Below, piece by piece: positions 1 to 8,447 of a DNA stretch of 42,082 bases. Positions within the stretch are counted from its first letter, which is position 1, and the number at the start of each line of letters is the position of its first letter. The stretch is taken from assembly GCA_030629005.1 (NCBI GenBank), contig DAOVPV010000009.1, positions 1-42,082 of the forward strand. Direction: 5' to 3'. The stretch is from a bacterium. Its GTDB lineage: Bacteria > Babelota > Babeliae > Babelales > UASB340. The notes under the pieces were generated by a model. It had not been told where the DNA came from and did not search any database. It saw only the letters and a program-made list of their open reading frames with translations. The translations under genes were made by a program, and so were the position numbers.

Positions 1-2568
1 ACGCTTTGGAGATGACAATGAGTGATAAGCTTTGTTAGAACTTACAGCATCCCAAGCATTTGGACCATTTGGATTGTCTACTGTACTTTCAACACTTACA
101 AGGCTTCGTAAACGAATGCTAGATTGGAATAATCCGCGGTTTGTGCTTAAAAGACCTCTGTTTTCACCATTGACGGGATCGTCATATCTTATACCGTATT
201 TATCTGTTAGGAACTTAAATCCTGTAAATAGTGTTTTGGCAGGAATTTCATCTTTGCCTGATTTTGCAACGCAATTAGTAGCAGCATTAGTTTCCATTAA
301 AGCGATACTGTCGGCTCTTTTAATTCTCCAGAGTTTGGATGTGATTCCGCCCTTTGTTGTAACATCTTGTTCTACAACATAGATATATTCGCCATCACAG
401 TCTATTGCTGTTACAGGACCTGTAATTTGGTTTGCGCCATTCATTAAAGGCTTCCATGTAAACGTATCATTAAATGGTTCAGTTAGAAGAGTTCCAATAC
501 CGTCAGCATCATTATAACCTTTATCTGTAACAATATTAACATAGGCAAATAATCCTGTATCTGTTCCTGCCAAGAAGTAATTTTGAAAACCTGTAGCAGT
601 TTTATACCTTGTCCATCCTAGACATCTTACAGTTCCTGCACCACCTGGCAAGTCTGTTGATTTAAAGTTGGCTCCATCTGCTGCAAAGCCATTAATTGGT
701 GTAGGAATTGGGTTAGTTGCATTAGCATATTCTGTTCTTGCAAAGGCTACACGTTCATAACCACCAAAAAGAGCCATAGATGAAGCAGAATCTGGGACAT
801 TGACAGCAATTCCTGGTGTTGCCCACGGTAAGTCAAGAACGCAGGTGATATCTTTGAATGTGCCATTAAATGCGGCATTAATTGCAGCAGGTAGTGAGTC
901 AGCTGTAAAGTTGGATGTTTCCCATGCAGAGCGTGTTACAGTTGTTGCTGTAGCATTGTCAACTTTCCATAATTTGTTGCTTGCTGCATCAACTGCAAAG
1001 AATAATGTTCTATCTCCGGCGGCTGTACCGTCTGTTGGCATTACGCGTTCCCAAAGAGTCCAGCCAATAATTACACCATCTTTGTCAAATTGTGCCGTTG
1101 AAGACCAAACGCCAGGGTCATTATCGGCATCTCTGTCTGTTATTCCATATGATACATAAACGGTGTCGCCAACAACTTGCATGTCGGATGTTGTACGTGT
1201 GTTTGACCAGTAAGCAGGAATAATCGCTTCTGTCCCTGCAATTATTTGACTTCCACCAACAAAAAGAGAACCTCTGTTTCCACCGTCAAGCTCAAGAGAG
1301 GCCTGATCACCAGTTAGTGTAAATGTATCATCCAATGCGGTTCCGGCAACGTCGTTTAGACAAACGGCTCCAAGATAAGGGGCTGTAGCTAAATCACCGC
1401 CACCTAAAACAGCGTCTTTGTTGTATCTGAGTGCATAAAATTCGTTTCCGGATATAACTCCGTCTGTGTCATCTGTTTTTATGCCGCCATTAACAATCAA
1501 ATATATTTTGCCTGTTGATGTATGCATAGTTCTTATTTTATATATACGTGGAGAATGTGTTCCTGCACCTCCTTGTGCAACAGTTGCTTTTGATGATGCA
1601 AAGATTGCGGTGTCACCTAAACTGCCTCCACCTTGAGGTTGTGCTGCATTTGCTGCAACTGGAATGATATCGGAAATTAATGTTAGAGCTGCAGTATCAT
1701 TATTGAATTTAACTTTTGAAATCGCCATGTAGAATGCACTATTTGCAGTAGAGAGAGTTTTTAAACTTGATGCGATAAAGAGGGTGTTAAGTCTCGCATC
1801 CCAGTACATGTCTTTGACGTTGTTGGAAGTTGAAGTTTCATCCAATGGGCCTGCATTAGCAGAAGCCTGTCTTAATGCAGCACCATCACCAGTAGCTCCC
1901 TTAGCGCGATCATATTTTACACAAACAACAGCACCTGGGGCGCCAGTTCCAATGCCTTCAAAGGCTGTTCCTGTGTCATTAACTCTAAATGCTTTAATAC
2001 CGCCTGTTGCTGTAAAATCCTGTGTGGCATGAGCTCTAGCTCTAACAAAAAAGAATGCACCGGCATTTGCGCCTAATGCACCAGCGATACCATCATAGTA
2101 ACCACCTGCAATTTTGGAAATTGTGGTAGCTGCTGCATCCCAAGCGGTTGTATTTATTTCATTATCATTACTTGCTCCTACTGCAGCAGAAAATGTTGTT
2201 CCTGTTCCAGAGGTTGCGATTGTAGATAGGCCTGTGGCAGCAGCAACTGCTGTAGAGTTAAATCCAACATAATTAGCTGCTTGGCCTGTTGTGCTTGCTA
2301 TAGCAAACATGCCTGCAAGTTTTGCTGCTTGTGAATTTGCATCAGCTGCAATTCCTGTAAATGTTGTAGCCGTTCTTCCTGCTTTTGCGATTGTATTAGC
2401 TACCGTTGTTTCTGCGGCACTGGATCCAACATAAAATGTTCCAGTGTATCTATCGAATGCTTGGCCAACTAATGCATTATCAAATGCTGTAAACGTATCT
2501 ACAGCGTGTATAGGCAATGTGCTAGCGAGTGCCAGCAATCCTAGCTTAAATATTATTTTATTTCTCAT
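1..2568 (-). CDS. Long secreted Ala/Gly/Thr-rich surface protein (C-terminus beyond window)
   Basis: A minus-strand reading frame starts with ATG at 2568 and stays open for 856 codons to the left edge, so its C-terminus is missing. I checked the frame almost codon by codon and found no stop. The N-terminus MRNKIIFKLGLLALASTLPIHA is a typical signal peptide with likely cleavage after Ala22. A GAAAGG ribosome site lies upstream. The mature part is rich in Ala, Gly, Thr, Asn and Asp, poor in Lys, and contains acidic loops such as TDRDADNDPG and TDDTDGVISGNEF that could bind calcium. Recurrent short beta-strand patterns (KLWKVDNAT, KLWRIKRAD, GKIYLIVNGG) suggest a beta-propeller or other all-beta repeat fold. 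The gene is visibly more GC-rich than its neighbours. I do not recognise the family; a cell-surface role is inferred from the signal peptide and composition. Confidence 0.85.
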   Translation of the reverse strand, partial: MRNKIIFKLGLLALASTLPIHAVDTFTAFDNALVGQAFDRYTGTFYVGSSAAETTVANTIAKAGRTATTFTGIAADANSQAAKLAGMFAIASTTGQAANYVGFNSTAVAAATGLSTIATSGTGTTFSAAVGASNDNEINTTAWDAAATTISKIAGGYYDGIAGALGANAGAFFFVRARAHATQDFTATGGIKAFRVNDTGTAFEGIGTGAPGAVVCVKYDRAKGATGDGAALRQASANAGPLDETSTSNNVKDMYWDARLNTLFIASSLKTLSTANSAFYMAISKVKFNNDTAALTLISDIIPVAANAAQPQGGGSLGDTAIFASSKATVAQGGAGTHSPRIYKIRTMHTSTGKIYLIVNGGIKTDDTDGVISGNEFYALRYNKDAVLGGGDLATAPYLGAVCLNDVAGTALDDTFTLTGDQASLELDGGNRGSLFVGGSQIIAGTEAIIPAYWSNTRTTSDMQVVGDTVYVSYGITDRDADNDPGVWSSTAQFDKDGVIIGWTLWERVMPTDGTAAGDRTLFFAVDAASNKLWKVDNATATTVTRSAWETSNFTADSLPAAINAAFNGTFKDITCVLDLPWATPGIAVNVPDSASSMALFGGYERVAFARTEYANATNPIPTPINGFAADGANFKSTDLPGGAGTVRCLGWTRYKTATGFQNYFLAGTDTGLFAYVNIVTDKGYNDADGIGTLLTEPFNDTFTWKPLMNGANQITGPVTAIDCDGEYIYVVEQDVTTKGGITSKLWRIKRADSIALMETNAATNCVAKSGKDEIPAKTLFTGFKFLTDKYGIRYDDPVNGENRGLLSTNRGLFQSSIRLRSLVSVESTVDNPNGPNAWDAVSSNKAYHSLSSPKR

Positions 2569-2729
2569 TAAAAAAACCTTTCTTTGTTTTTTTATTTCTG
2601 GATCCCCGATACAGGCTTCGCGCAAGGCTACGCCGCACACGGTCGGGCGGGCAGGCTAAACGCAGGAAGCGAGTATATAGTGATAAACTTTTGCGTATTA
2701 ATATGTCAAAATCCAGTGATTGTATTGAG

Positions 2730-4067
2730 TTACCAGAGTAAATCAAATCCGATTCCACCACCGAAGACATCTGTCTTATAAGCATTTTTACCATCTAGAG
2801 GCATGTTGTAGAAGAGATTAACTCTTGGTGCCCATTTGGTAGTTTTTTTCATATGTACAGAAATGTCATAATCTAACATGAAGTGGAGTACATGTGTGTA
2901 CCAACCATTTAGCATGCTGTTGCTATTTACTGCAGTTTTGTCAAAAAGATTTGTATTTTCTGGTGTAAGTTCATCATTTTCTTGTCTGTTGTAAGAGTAT
3001 CCTGCTGTGGCGGAAAGACCTTTCCAGATGTGGTCAAACTTTAAGTCACCACCAAGATACCAGAGTGTACCTTTTTCTTCTTTAGCAATTCCTTTAGCAA
3101 GCATAATGTGACCATTTTGTTGGTTGAATGTTCTCATCCTAACTTCTCTGTTGTTGTCATCAAAGAACCATGTGAATCCACCAAACATGTCTATGCTTAA
3201 CCAGGATGTAACGCCTAGGTCAAGTTCTATCGCACCGGAAAGACCCCAGTGGTTGTTGTAGCCTGTAGGCATGGAGAAAATGTAATCTGTTTTTATACGT
3301 TCGCCGGTTGGACATAGTACACCAGCTTTTACGCTTAGGTTTAATGTATAAACATCTTTATCTTCGTCATCGCGTTTTGTGAAAACATCTTGCCAACCTA
3401 AAAGGAAACTTACATCGCCTAAACCTGATTTAGAAAATGCGCTTGCATGTGGCTTGTATCCAAATTCATTTAAAATTTGGTCGAAGTTGTTTTTGATTTG
3501 TTGCCATGATGCTGTTTGTTGAGAGAAAGGTCCTAGTGCTGCAGACATATCGGTGTAAGAAATATTTTTTATTTTAACACTTCTTACAGGAACATAGGCT
3601 TGAACAAAAAATCCTTTTTTTAGATTTTTACGAACAATGTAGTCATTCTCGAACATTTCGAACTTACCGTCAAAGCGAAGTTCACCAAAAGATGTTGTTG
3701 GATCTACTACTAAAGCAGCAGCAGAGTCAATTGTAAATGCATTTATCATGTTTTGATAGACGATTTGAACATCTGTTAAAGGTACATTTTCTGCGACCCA
3801 CTTCATATCGTAAGCGCCGGTGTCGTTTAAAATGTTTGCTGTGTTACCGTTTTTATCCCAACCGGATGAAGCGTGACCATACATAAAGTCATCTTCTACT
3901 TTCCATGCCCAGTCATCGATTTCGTAATAACGTGTATCATCAAACCAGCATGCAGTAGGATTTCTGTGTAGATTTGCACTTTTAAAATAGTGCGCATTAT
4001 CTCTAGCCTTCAGGCTTGAACAGCCTAGAAGAACTATTAAGAGTAGACCTATACTTTGTCTTCTCAT
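2730..4067 (-). CDS. Outer-membrane beta-barrel protein, paralogue 1
   Basis: 445-residue protein with a signal sequence (MRRQSIGLLLIVLLGCSSLKA). LLGC resembles a lipobox, but a barrel is the better reading because the chain ends in an aromatic residue (GGGIGFDLLW), as BAM-dependent outer-membrane proteins do. The middle and C-terminal part has alternating hydrophobic/aromatic strands and the segment MPTGYNNHWGLSG followed by FGGFTWFFDD. A matching P-T/V-G...WG...GGG pattern occurs in the proteins at 9087-10607 and 25994-27472, so the three look like one family. A strong AAGGGAG ribosome site precedes the ATG at 4067. It lies in the same direction as the long secreted gene at 1-2568, 161 bp upstream of it. 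The exact role (porin, adhesin) cannot be told. Confidence 0.85.
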   Translation of the reverse strand: MRRQSIGLLLIVLLGCSSLKARDNAHYFKSANLHRNPTACWFDDTRYYEIDDWAWKVEDDFMYGHASSGWDKNGNTANILNDTGAYDMKWVAENVPLTDVQIVYQNMINAFTIDSAAALVVDPTTSFGELRFDGKFEMFENDYIVRKNLKKGFFVQAYVPVRSVKIKNISYTDMSAALGPFSQQTASWQQIKNNFDQILNEFGYKPHASAFSKSGLGDVSFLLGWQDVFTKRDDEDKDVYTLNLSVKAGVLCPTGERIKTDYIFSMPTGYNNHWGLSGAIELDLGVTSWLSIDMFGGFTWFFDDNNREVRMRTFNQQNGHIMLAKGIAKEEKGTLWYLGGDLKFDHIWKGLSATAGYSYNRQENDELTPENTNLFDKTAVNSNSMLNGWYTHVLHFMLDYDISVHMKKTTKWAPRVNLFYNMPLDGKNAYKTDVFGGGIGFDLLW

Positions 4068-4572
4068 TAAAACTCCCTTCTCATATAGAGGTTAAACTTG
4101 TACCGTGGTTGTTCAAAATATTCTTTCTTGTCAAAAAAAATAATTGAATAACCGTAACAACTATAACTCGAACATGTCTCTGCGCAACGCACGCAAAGTA
4201 GTACCAAACGCCTTTTTATTTATGATTTCTGTCTCGGCTCGCATTTCCATGTCCGCCATAGCCTTTGGCGACGGCTGGATGTGTGTGCCGTGCCTGATGT
4301 TATGTTCGTCGATGGCTGGTTTTAGGATCCAGTTTTAAAAAAATTTCAAACAATTTTTATTGTTTCCATACAACAGAAATCATGTAAATATGCTATACAG
4401 ATTTTTAAAAAAATTAAACACTTTTATTTTATAATTGAGCTTTGTGCGGAAGATAAAGGGTTTTAGTTGTTGTTGTAAAGTTAGAAGCTTAATGTTCAAT
4501 AATTATTGAGGGGTCTGTTTTGTTTAAAGCTCCTTGTAATTTCGACACTCAATCTCGAATTTACAAGGAACT
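4068..4572. other. Gene-free stretch with a GC-rich repeat island
   Basis: About 500 bp without a convincing gene. Positions 4165-4335 are clearly more GC-rich than the flanks and resemble the GC-rich inserts at 13397-13455 and 33010-33050 (GCCATAGCCTTTGGCGACGG here, a similar run in ftsK). The island ends in a GGATCCAG motif like the ends of the GGATCC repeats. A 64-codon plus-strand frame (4144-4338) covers it but has no ribosome site and a composition that follows the repeat, so I do not call it. The rest is AT-rich spacer ending in the hairpin at 4523-4577. Confidence 0.5.
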
Positions 4573-4577
4573 TTAAA
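4523..4577. repeat. Inverted repeat with 23-nt arms at the end of the DUF4143 ATPase gene
   Basis: Arms 4523-4545 and 4555-4577 match at 21 of 23 positions around a 9-nt loop. The right arm covers the stop codon of the minus-strand ATPase gene. There is no T-run after the stem on the minus strand, so it is not a classical terminator, though it could end or stabilise the transcript. The CTTGTAAATT half-site recurs in the palindrome upstream of the paralogous ATPase gene at 10863-10898. Confidence 0.7.
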
Positions 4578-5727
4578 ATTTTAAATCTCTCCATGAAACA
4601 ACATTAGCAATAGATCTTTTTTGATTTTCGTCTCCTGCATAAATAAGAAAAGAATCTTTGGGACTAGTTTTTGATAAGGTTTGCCAATATTTTAGTCCAT
4701 CAAAAAAGGAGCTATTAATAGTTTTTCCAGATTTAATTTCTAATGCAGTTAAGTTTTGACCTTTTTCTATTATGCAATCGATTTCATTTCCAGATTGATT
4801 TCGCCAAAAATGTAAGTTGGGATCGACATCTTTGTTATAGTGTTGTTTTGTTATTTCAGAAATTACAAAGTTCTCAAAAAGATTTCCACGTAAATAGTGT
4901 GTGTATAAACTGTCTGGATTTTCTATTTCTAGTAAACTGCAAGCAACGCCTGTATCATAAAAAAATAATTTCGGTGTTTTTATTAAACGTTTTCCAAAGT
5001 TTTTATAATGAGGTCTTAATAAAAATACAATATAACTTTGTTCCAATAAAGAAATCCAACCTTTTATGGTATTAACACTAACGCCTACATCATCGCTTAA
5101 TGAGTTGTAGTTTAAAAGTTGTCCGGTCCGTCCAGCGCATAGTTTTAAGAATGTTTGAAATAATCCGAGATTTGTAACATTCTTAATAAGTCTTACGTCT
5201 CTTTCCAGATAAGTTCTTATGTAGTTTTTATAAAAAGTTTTTGGATTTAAGTTTTCCGAATATATTCTTGGGTAAAAGCCATTAAACATTAGATTTCGTA
5301 GTTCTTCCGATTTTATATTTAGCTCTTGTATGGAAAATGGTAAAAGAGTAAAGATGGCGATTCTTCCTGCCAGAGATTGTGAGATTTGTTGATTCAATAA
5401 AAAATTTTGTGAGCCAGTAAGAACAAAAAAGCCTGGGCGTTTTTTTGAATCAACAACTCCTTGTAAATAAGAGAATAACTCTGGTGTATTTTGAACCTCG
5501 TCTAGAATTACACCTTTTTCATTGTCAAATTTTTCAAGAAATCTTCGAGGATCTTCTTTTGCAAGTTCTTGTACATCTAAATCTTCTAAAGAGACATATT
5601 TATATTTTTTAAAAATTTCTTTAGCTAATGTGGTCTTTCCAGATTGCCTTGGACCAAAGATACCTATAACAGGAAATTTGATTCCTTCATTTATTATTAT
5701 TTTAGAAAGTTTTCGTTTGATAAACAT
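4573..5727 (-). CDS. AAA ATPase with DUF4143 C-terminal domain, copy 1
   Basis: 384 residues. Walker A is GPRQSGKTT (residues 25-33), Walker B is VILDEVQN (about 73-80), and a sensor-like LTGSQNF follows. The C-terminal DUF4143 part contains NEIDCII...ALEIKSG, an Asp-x(n)-Glu-x-Lys pattern like the PD-(D/E)XK nuclease core. Such ATPases are abundant in host-associated and CPR-type bacteria, but their substrates are unknown. The ribosome site AAGGGGGAAATT precedes ATG 5727. The protein is close to the one at 10964-12130 (shared GPRQSGKTTL, RDVRLIKN, KLCAGR/RLCAGR, and ends ANVVSWRDL), so one is probably a duplication of the other. It sits alone between repeat islands. Confidence 0.9.
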   Translation of the reverse strand: MFIKRKLSKIIINEGIKFPVIGIFGPRQSGKTTLAKEIFKKYKYVSLEDLDVQELAKEDPRRFLEKFDNEKGVILDEVQNTPELFSYLQGVVDSKKRPGFFVLTGSQNFLLNQQISQSLAGRIAIFTLLPFSIQELNIKSEELRNLMFNGFYPRIYSENLNPKTFYKNYIRTYLERDVRLIKNVTNLGLFQTFLKLCAGRTGQLLNYNSLSDDVGVSVNTIKGWISLLEQSYIVFLLRPHYKNFGKRLIKTPKLFFYDTGVACSLLEIENPDSLYTHYLRGNLFENFVISEITKQHYNKDVDPNLHFWRNQSGNEIDCIIEKGQNLTALEIKSGKTINSSFFDGLKYWQTLSKTSPKDSFLIYAGDENQKRSIANVVSWRDLKF

Positions 5728-5855
5728 AATTTCCCCCTTTTTTTTTTAATAATCGACATGATATGAAATGTTTCTTTCAAATTAATAGATAGTATACAGA
5801 GATCGTGTAAGATTTGCAATCAGAATGCAAATCTTACATGGCGGTTGGGATTGAA

Positions 5856-5915
5856 GATCGCCCAACGCTTACGCGCAGGGCTACCATAAAGTCGCCCGCT
5901 CACGCAGGCTAAAAT
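5856..5915. repeat. REP-like repeat, left copy flanking the transposase
   Basis: 60-nt GC-rich unit starting GATCGCCCAACGCTTACGCG and ending CGCAGGCTAAAAT, with internal hairpin potential. It is the reverse complement of 6463-6522 at 57 of 60 positions. Together the two copies bracket the transposase gene as long terminal inverted repeats. Confidence 0.85.
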
Positions 5916-5989
5916 ACATTGATAAATACCCTATTTTATATACAATAGGTTTTATTAAACACATGCTTCTTTTACTATTGGATATTGTT

Positions 5990-6367
5990 ATGAAAAACAA
6001 CCATGTTTTCTCAAAATTGTATTATCATGTTATTTGGAAAACCAAAAACATGGAACCTTATATTAAGTTTGAATTAAAGAATGAATTGTATAACTATATT
6101 TCTAAAATTATTATAAATAAGGGTTGGCATTTATTAGCAATTGGAGGGGTAGAGGATCACATTCATATTTTAGTTCAAATGGAACCTAATTCAACTGTTT
6201 CTGATCTTGTTTGTAAAATAAAGTCTAATTCATCTAAATTTATTCGGGAAAACTTTTTATCAAATTTTTCTTGGCAACAAGGTTATGGTGTTTTTACTGT
6301 CGATCGCCATTCTTTACAAAAAATGAAAAAGTATATTTTAAATCAAGAAGAGCACCATAAATCTTAA
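5990..6367 (+). CDS. IS200-like Y1 transposase (RAYT / TnpA-REP type)
   Basis: 125-residue protein of the Y1_Tnp HUH family. The HUH motif is DHIHILV, near residue 57, and the catalytic tyrosine is probably the one in KKYILNQEEHH near the C-terminus. The N-terminal FSKLYYHVIWKTKN matches the usual start of this family, so I prefer ATG 5990 over ATG 5963. It nicks and rejoins single-stranded DNA at hairpins. There is no second ORF (tnpB). The gene sits between inverted 60-nt REP-like repeats, with an extra copy on the right and a solo half copy at 27474-27501. This is the arrangement of REP-associated tyrosine transposases, or of a single-stranded IS200-type element. The length is complete for IS200 TnpA, and the motifs look intact. 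Confidence 0.9.
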   Translation: MKNNHVFSKLYYHVIWKTKNMEPYIKFELKNELYNYISKIIINKGWHLLAIGGVEDHIHILVQMEPNSTVSDLVCKIKSNSSKFIRENFLSNFSWQQGYGVFTVDRHSLQKMKKYILNQEEHHKS

Positions 6368-6380
6368 TGTGAAATAGATG

Positions 6381-6432
6381 AGCCTGCGTAAGCGGGCGAC
6401 TTTATGGTAGCCCTGCGCGTAGGCGTTGGGCG
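6381..6432. repeat. REP-like repeat, right inner copy
   Basis: 52-nt near-copy of the neighbouring repeat at 6463-6522 in the same orientation. It starts AGCCTGCGTAAGCGGGCGAC and begins 13 bp after the transposase stop codon. It is followed by a short duplicated GCGTAGGCGT tail. Confidence 0.8.
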
Positions 6433-6462
6433 TAGGCGTATTATTTATCAATAAAAATATTT

Positions 6463-6522
6463 ATTTTAGCCTGCGTGAGCGGGCGACTTTATGGTAGCCC
6501 TATGCGTAAGCATTGGGCGATC
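6463..6522. repeat. REP-like repeat, right outer copy
   Basis: Inverted partner of 5856-5915 with 3 mismatches in 60. It overlaps the 3' end of the minus-strand UppP-like gene and supplies its last codons (AQCLRIGLP) and its stop codon at 6489-6491. Confidence 0.85.
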
Positions 6523-7532
6523 TTTAAGATCAATATCGAGATTGGAATTATCATATAATATGTAAACTTGTATAGTTTGCCGGATAAAGCAATTTGTTTA
6601 ACTTTGTAAAAGATGTATCCAGAAATTATAGTTGCAACGATTATGGCAAGTATAAGGGTTGCGCTTATTTTTGGTGTTGCAAAAATTGTAGAAAAATAAT
6701 CTTTGCTTGCGAGCTTGTAGGTGCCTAGTAAAAAACCTGCAATTATTATTGGTAGTTGTATTAGAAATGTTATTTGAAATGGGCGCTTGAGGCTGTTTGG
6801 ATATTGTTTTCGAAATAGCAAAACGGCAAAAAAGAATACAGTTGCAAAACGGGATATTCCCGGAAGTTGGGCCAGGCCTTGCACAAGGCCTAGGATTAGA
6901 AATTTAATAGTAACTGGATCCTGAAATAAATTCAGGATGACAGGGCCTGCGGCGCTATGTGTATTGCAATCTTTTTTATTTAAAGACTTTAATCCAAAAA
7001 GCAACATTGCTGTTATGCAAAAGCCAATAAGCAATGTGTACTCTGATTTATAAAAGCTCAAGAACATTAAATGTTTCGTCTGATCTTCTAAGTAGAATTT
7101 AAAGAGTGCCCATATTATTACTGTTGCAAGCGTGGATATAAAAACGCACCAGAATGTTTTGTAAAATATTGCGAGTAATTTTTTGTAGCTGTCTTTTATG
7201 TGTGGTGTGCTATGCGATGGTCGGGGCATCCCTGGTCCGCATTCTGCGTTTGTCATCCTCGGCCCGCATTCTGCGTTTGTCATCCCCGACTTGATCGGGG
7301 ATCCAGATCCTTTGTTAAAAAATCCTAAAACCAAAAATCGTATTGGTGGGAACCAATCTTTATAGAATATTACCATTAATATAATTATTGTTGGTAAGTG
7401 TAAAAAATAATCAAAGTATGGAATTTCTTTTAGATTTAAAAAAATCTGAGCTAAAGCGTAATGCCCTGAGCTAGAAATTGGTAGTGATTCTAATATTATT
7501 TGTATAAAGATGAATATAATAATTTGTATCAT
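6489..7532 (-). CDS. UppP/BacA-like undecaprenyl-diphosphatase, remodelled by repeats
   Basis: 347-residue multi-spanning membrane protein. Motif 1 is ILESLPISSSGH (residues 13-24) and motif 2 is GLAQLPGISRF, as in UppP, which recycles the lipid carrier for wall and LPS synthesis. The family is usually about 270 residues. The excess comes from repeats read in frame: residues about 73-112 (the twice-repeated MTNAECGP peptide plus a GGATCC repeat) and about 192-206 (PVILNLFQDP, the known product of the TTCAGGATCC repeat). The C-terminal AQCLRIGLP comes from the REP at 6463-6522. Counting back from LP, the first conserved Glu of motif 1 is Gln11, while the second (Glu15) is kept; SRSG is replaced by SRFA. 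It may be a degraded or functionally shifted relative. A degenerate palindromic-repeat copy lies at about 7063-7089. No clear ribosome site is seen. Confidence 0.75.
   Translation of the reverse strand: MIQIIIFIFIQIILESLPISSSGHYALAQIFLNLKEIPYFDYFLHLPTIIILMVIFYKDWFPPIRFLVLGFFNKGSGSPIKSGMTNAECGPRMTNAECGPGMPRPSHSTPHIKDSYKKLLAIFYKTFWCVFISTLATVIIWALFKFYLEDQTKHLMFLSFYKSEYTLLIGFCITAMLLFGLKSLNKKDCNTHSAAGPVILNLFQDPVTIKFLILGLVQGLAQLPGISRFATVFFFAVLLFRKQYPNSLKRPFQITFLIQLPIIIAGFLLGTYKLASKDYFSTIFATPKISATLILAIIVATIISGYIFYKVKQIALSGKLYKFTYYMIIPISILILKIAQCLRIGLP
7237..7312. repeat. Tandem 27-nt repeat plus GGATCC-type hairpin inside the UppP-like gene
   Basis: CCGCATTCTGCGTTTGTCAT occurs at 7237 and again at 7264 (period 27, so the frame is kept). 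It is followed by an inverted repeat CCCCGA...TCGGGG and GGATCCAG. Read on the minus strand it gives MTNAECGP twice. It is an insertion relative to normal UppP. Confidence 0.75.
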
Positions 7533-7755
7533 GACTGTAATTGTTATATTTTTTTACTGATCATGTTTCACCGTTTAACTTTAAAAGTTATAAGTTAATA
7601 TATTTTATTAGTAAGTTTTTATTATGGAACAATTTAAGTTAAATTAATATATTTTGTAAAAAAATAAAAGATATTAATTTTATCTTCGAATTAGATATAT
7701 TATGTAATAATGATTTTAGATTTTTATAATGTAAGAGTAAATTGAAGGTTTTGTA

Positions 7756-8100
7756 ATGAAATTGATAGATAAAAATATATCAAATATTGAGTTAAAAAAG
7801 ATGGCTTTAAATATGCATGGTGATTTAGTGAAGGCTGTCGTAGACGTAGAAAAAAGAATTATGGTTGTAGATGCGGAGTTACATGCAGATGAAGAGGCAA
7901 TGTTATTAGGGCTAGGTTCTGAACAAAAAAATCTTTGGGGTATCAATATATATCCTGAAAATTTTGAACAAGATGATTGGATAGAGTTTGATTCTATGAT
8001 TAACATAAGACCAATGCAAGGAAATAGATCTAGGGGTGTAGATAATAAAGTAATACAAGAAAAAATAATAAGTATTATAAAAAAATTGGTAATATCATGA
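7756..8100 (+). CDS. DUF5674-family protein
   Basis: 114 residues. The sequence MHGDLVKAVVDVEKRIMVVDAELHADEEAMLL and the later LWGINIYPE, EFDSMINIRP and QGNRSRGV blocks match what I know of DUF5674, a short conserved protein common in CPR/Patescibacteria-type genomes with no known function. The HADEE block is the best-conserved feature. An AGG ribosome site lies 8 nt before the ATG, and TATAAT occurs at 7725-7730. Its stop overlaps the start of the next gene by 4 bp (ATGA), so the two are translationally coupled. This could be a toxin-antitoxin-like or regulatory pair, but nothing in the sequence proves it. Confidence 0.8.
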   Translation: MKLIDKNISNIELKKMALNMHGDLVKAVVDVEKRIMVVDAELHADEEAMLLGLGSEQKNLWGINIYPENFEQDDWIEFDSMINIRPMQGNRSRGVDNKVIQEKIISIIKKLVIS

Positions 8101-8447
8101 TTATTCATAAAGAACTTGCTGCAGGAAGATGGTTTGAATTTTCTTTGATGGAGCAGTTAGCAAATATTGGAAGTGAAATAGAAAGAACAATTAAATGGAA
8201 GAGGGCTGGTAATTTAAAATATAGTAACAAGGCTTTTGAGCGAGCTTTAGAGTTGTTTTATTTGACGGTTGAAGACCCTAAAAATAGAGAAAAACAAAAT
8301 TGCTGGAAGTTAAAGGAGATTCTTCGTGCACGAGAAGCTTTGATAGATTACTTTCTTGGGGATAATTATTATTGCACAAGTGATGAACTATGGAAAAAAT
8401 ATTTTTATCAATTTAATTATGTTGCCGCAATAAGAGCTGGTAGGTAA
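8097..8447 (+). CDS. Small helical protein coupled to DUF5674
   Basis: 116 residues, predicted mainly alpha-helical, with no signal peptide. Blocks ELAAGRWFEFSLMEQLANIGSEIERTI, NKAFERALELFYLTVEDP and ILRAREALIDYFLGDN are of a kind I recall as an unnamed conserved protein found next to DUF5674 in Patescibacteria-type genomes. The start overlaps the stop of the DUF5674 gene (ATGA at 8097-8100). A compact helical protein paired with a small alpha/beta protein recalls HEPN- or antitoxin-type modules, but no Rx4-6H or other catalytic motif is visible, so I give no function. A stem-loop follows at 8515-8539. Confidence 0.75.
   Translation: MIIHKELAAGRWFEFSLMEQLANIGSEIERTIKWKRAGNLKYSNKAFERALELFYLTVEDPKNREKQNCWKLKEILRAREALIDYFLGDNYYCTSDELWKKYFYQFNYVAAIRAGR

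Noticed and set aside
4144-4338. 64-codon plus-strand frame in the GC-rich island
   Set aside because: It follows a repeat-like GC island, has no ribosome site and no recognisable protein features.
5270-5312. GTTCTTCCGAT in DUF4143 ATPase copy 1 as another repeat copy
   Set aside because: Only 11 bases match, without the palindromic core; the SEELRN residues could be native.
7716-8108. 130-codon minus-strand frame opposite the DUF5674 gene
   Set aside because: It is the antisense of a conserved gene and has no ribosome site or family features.
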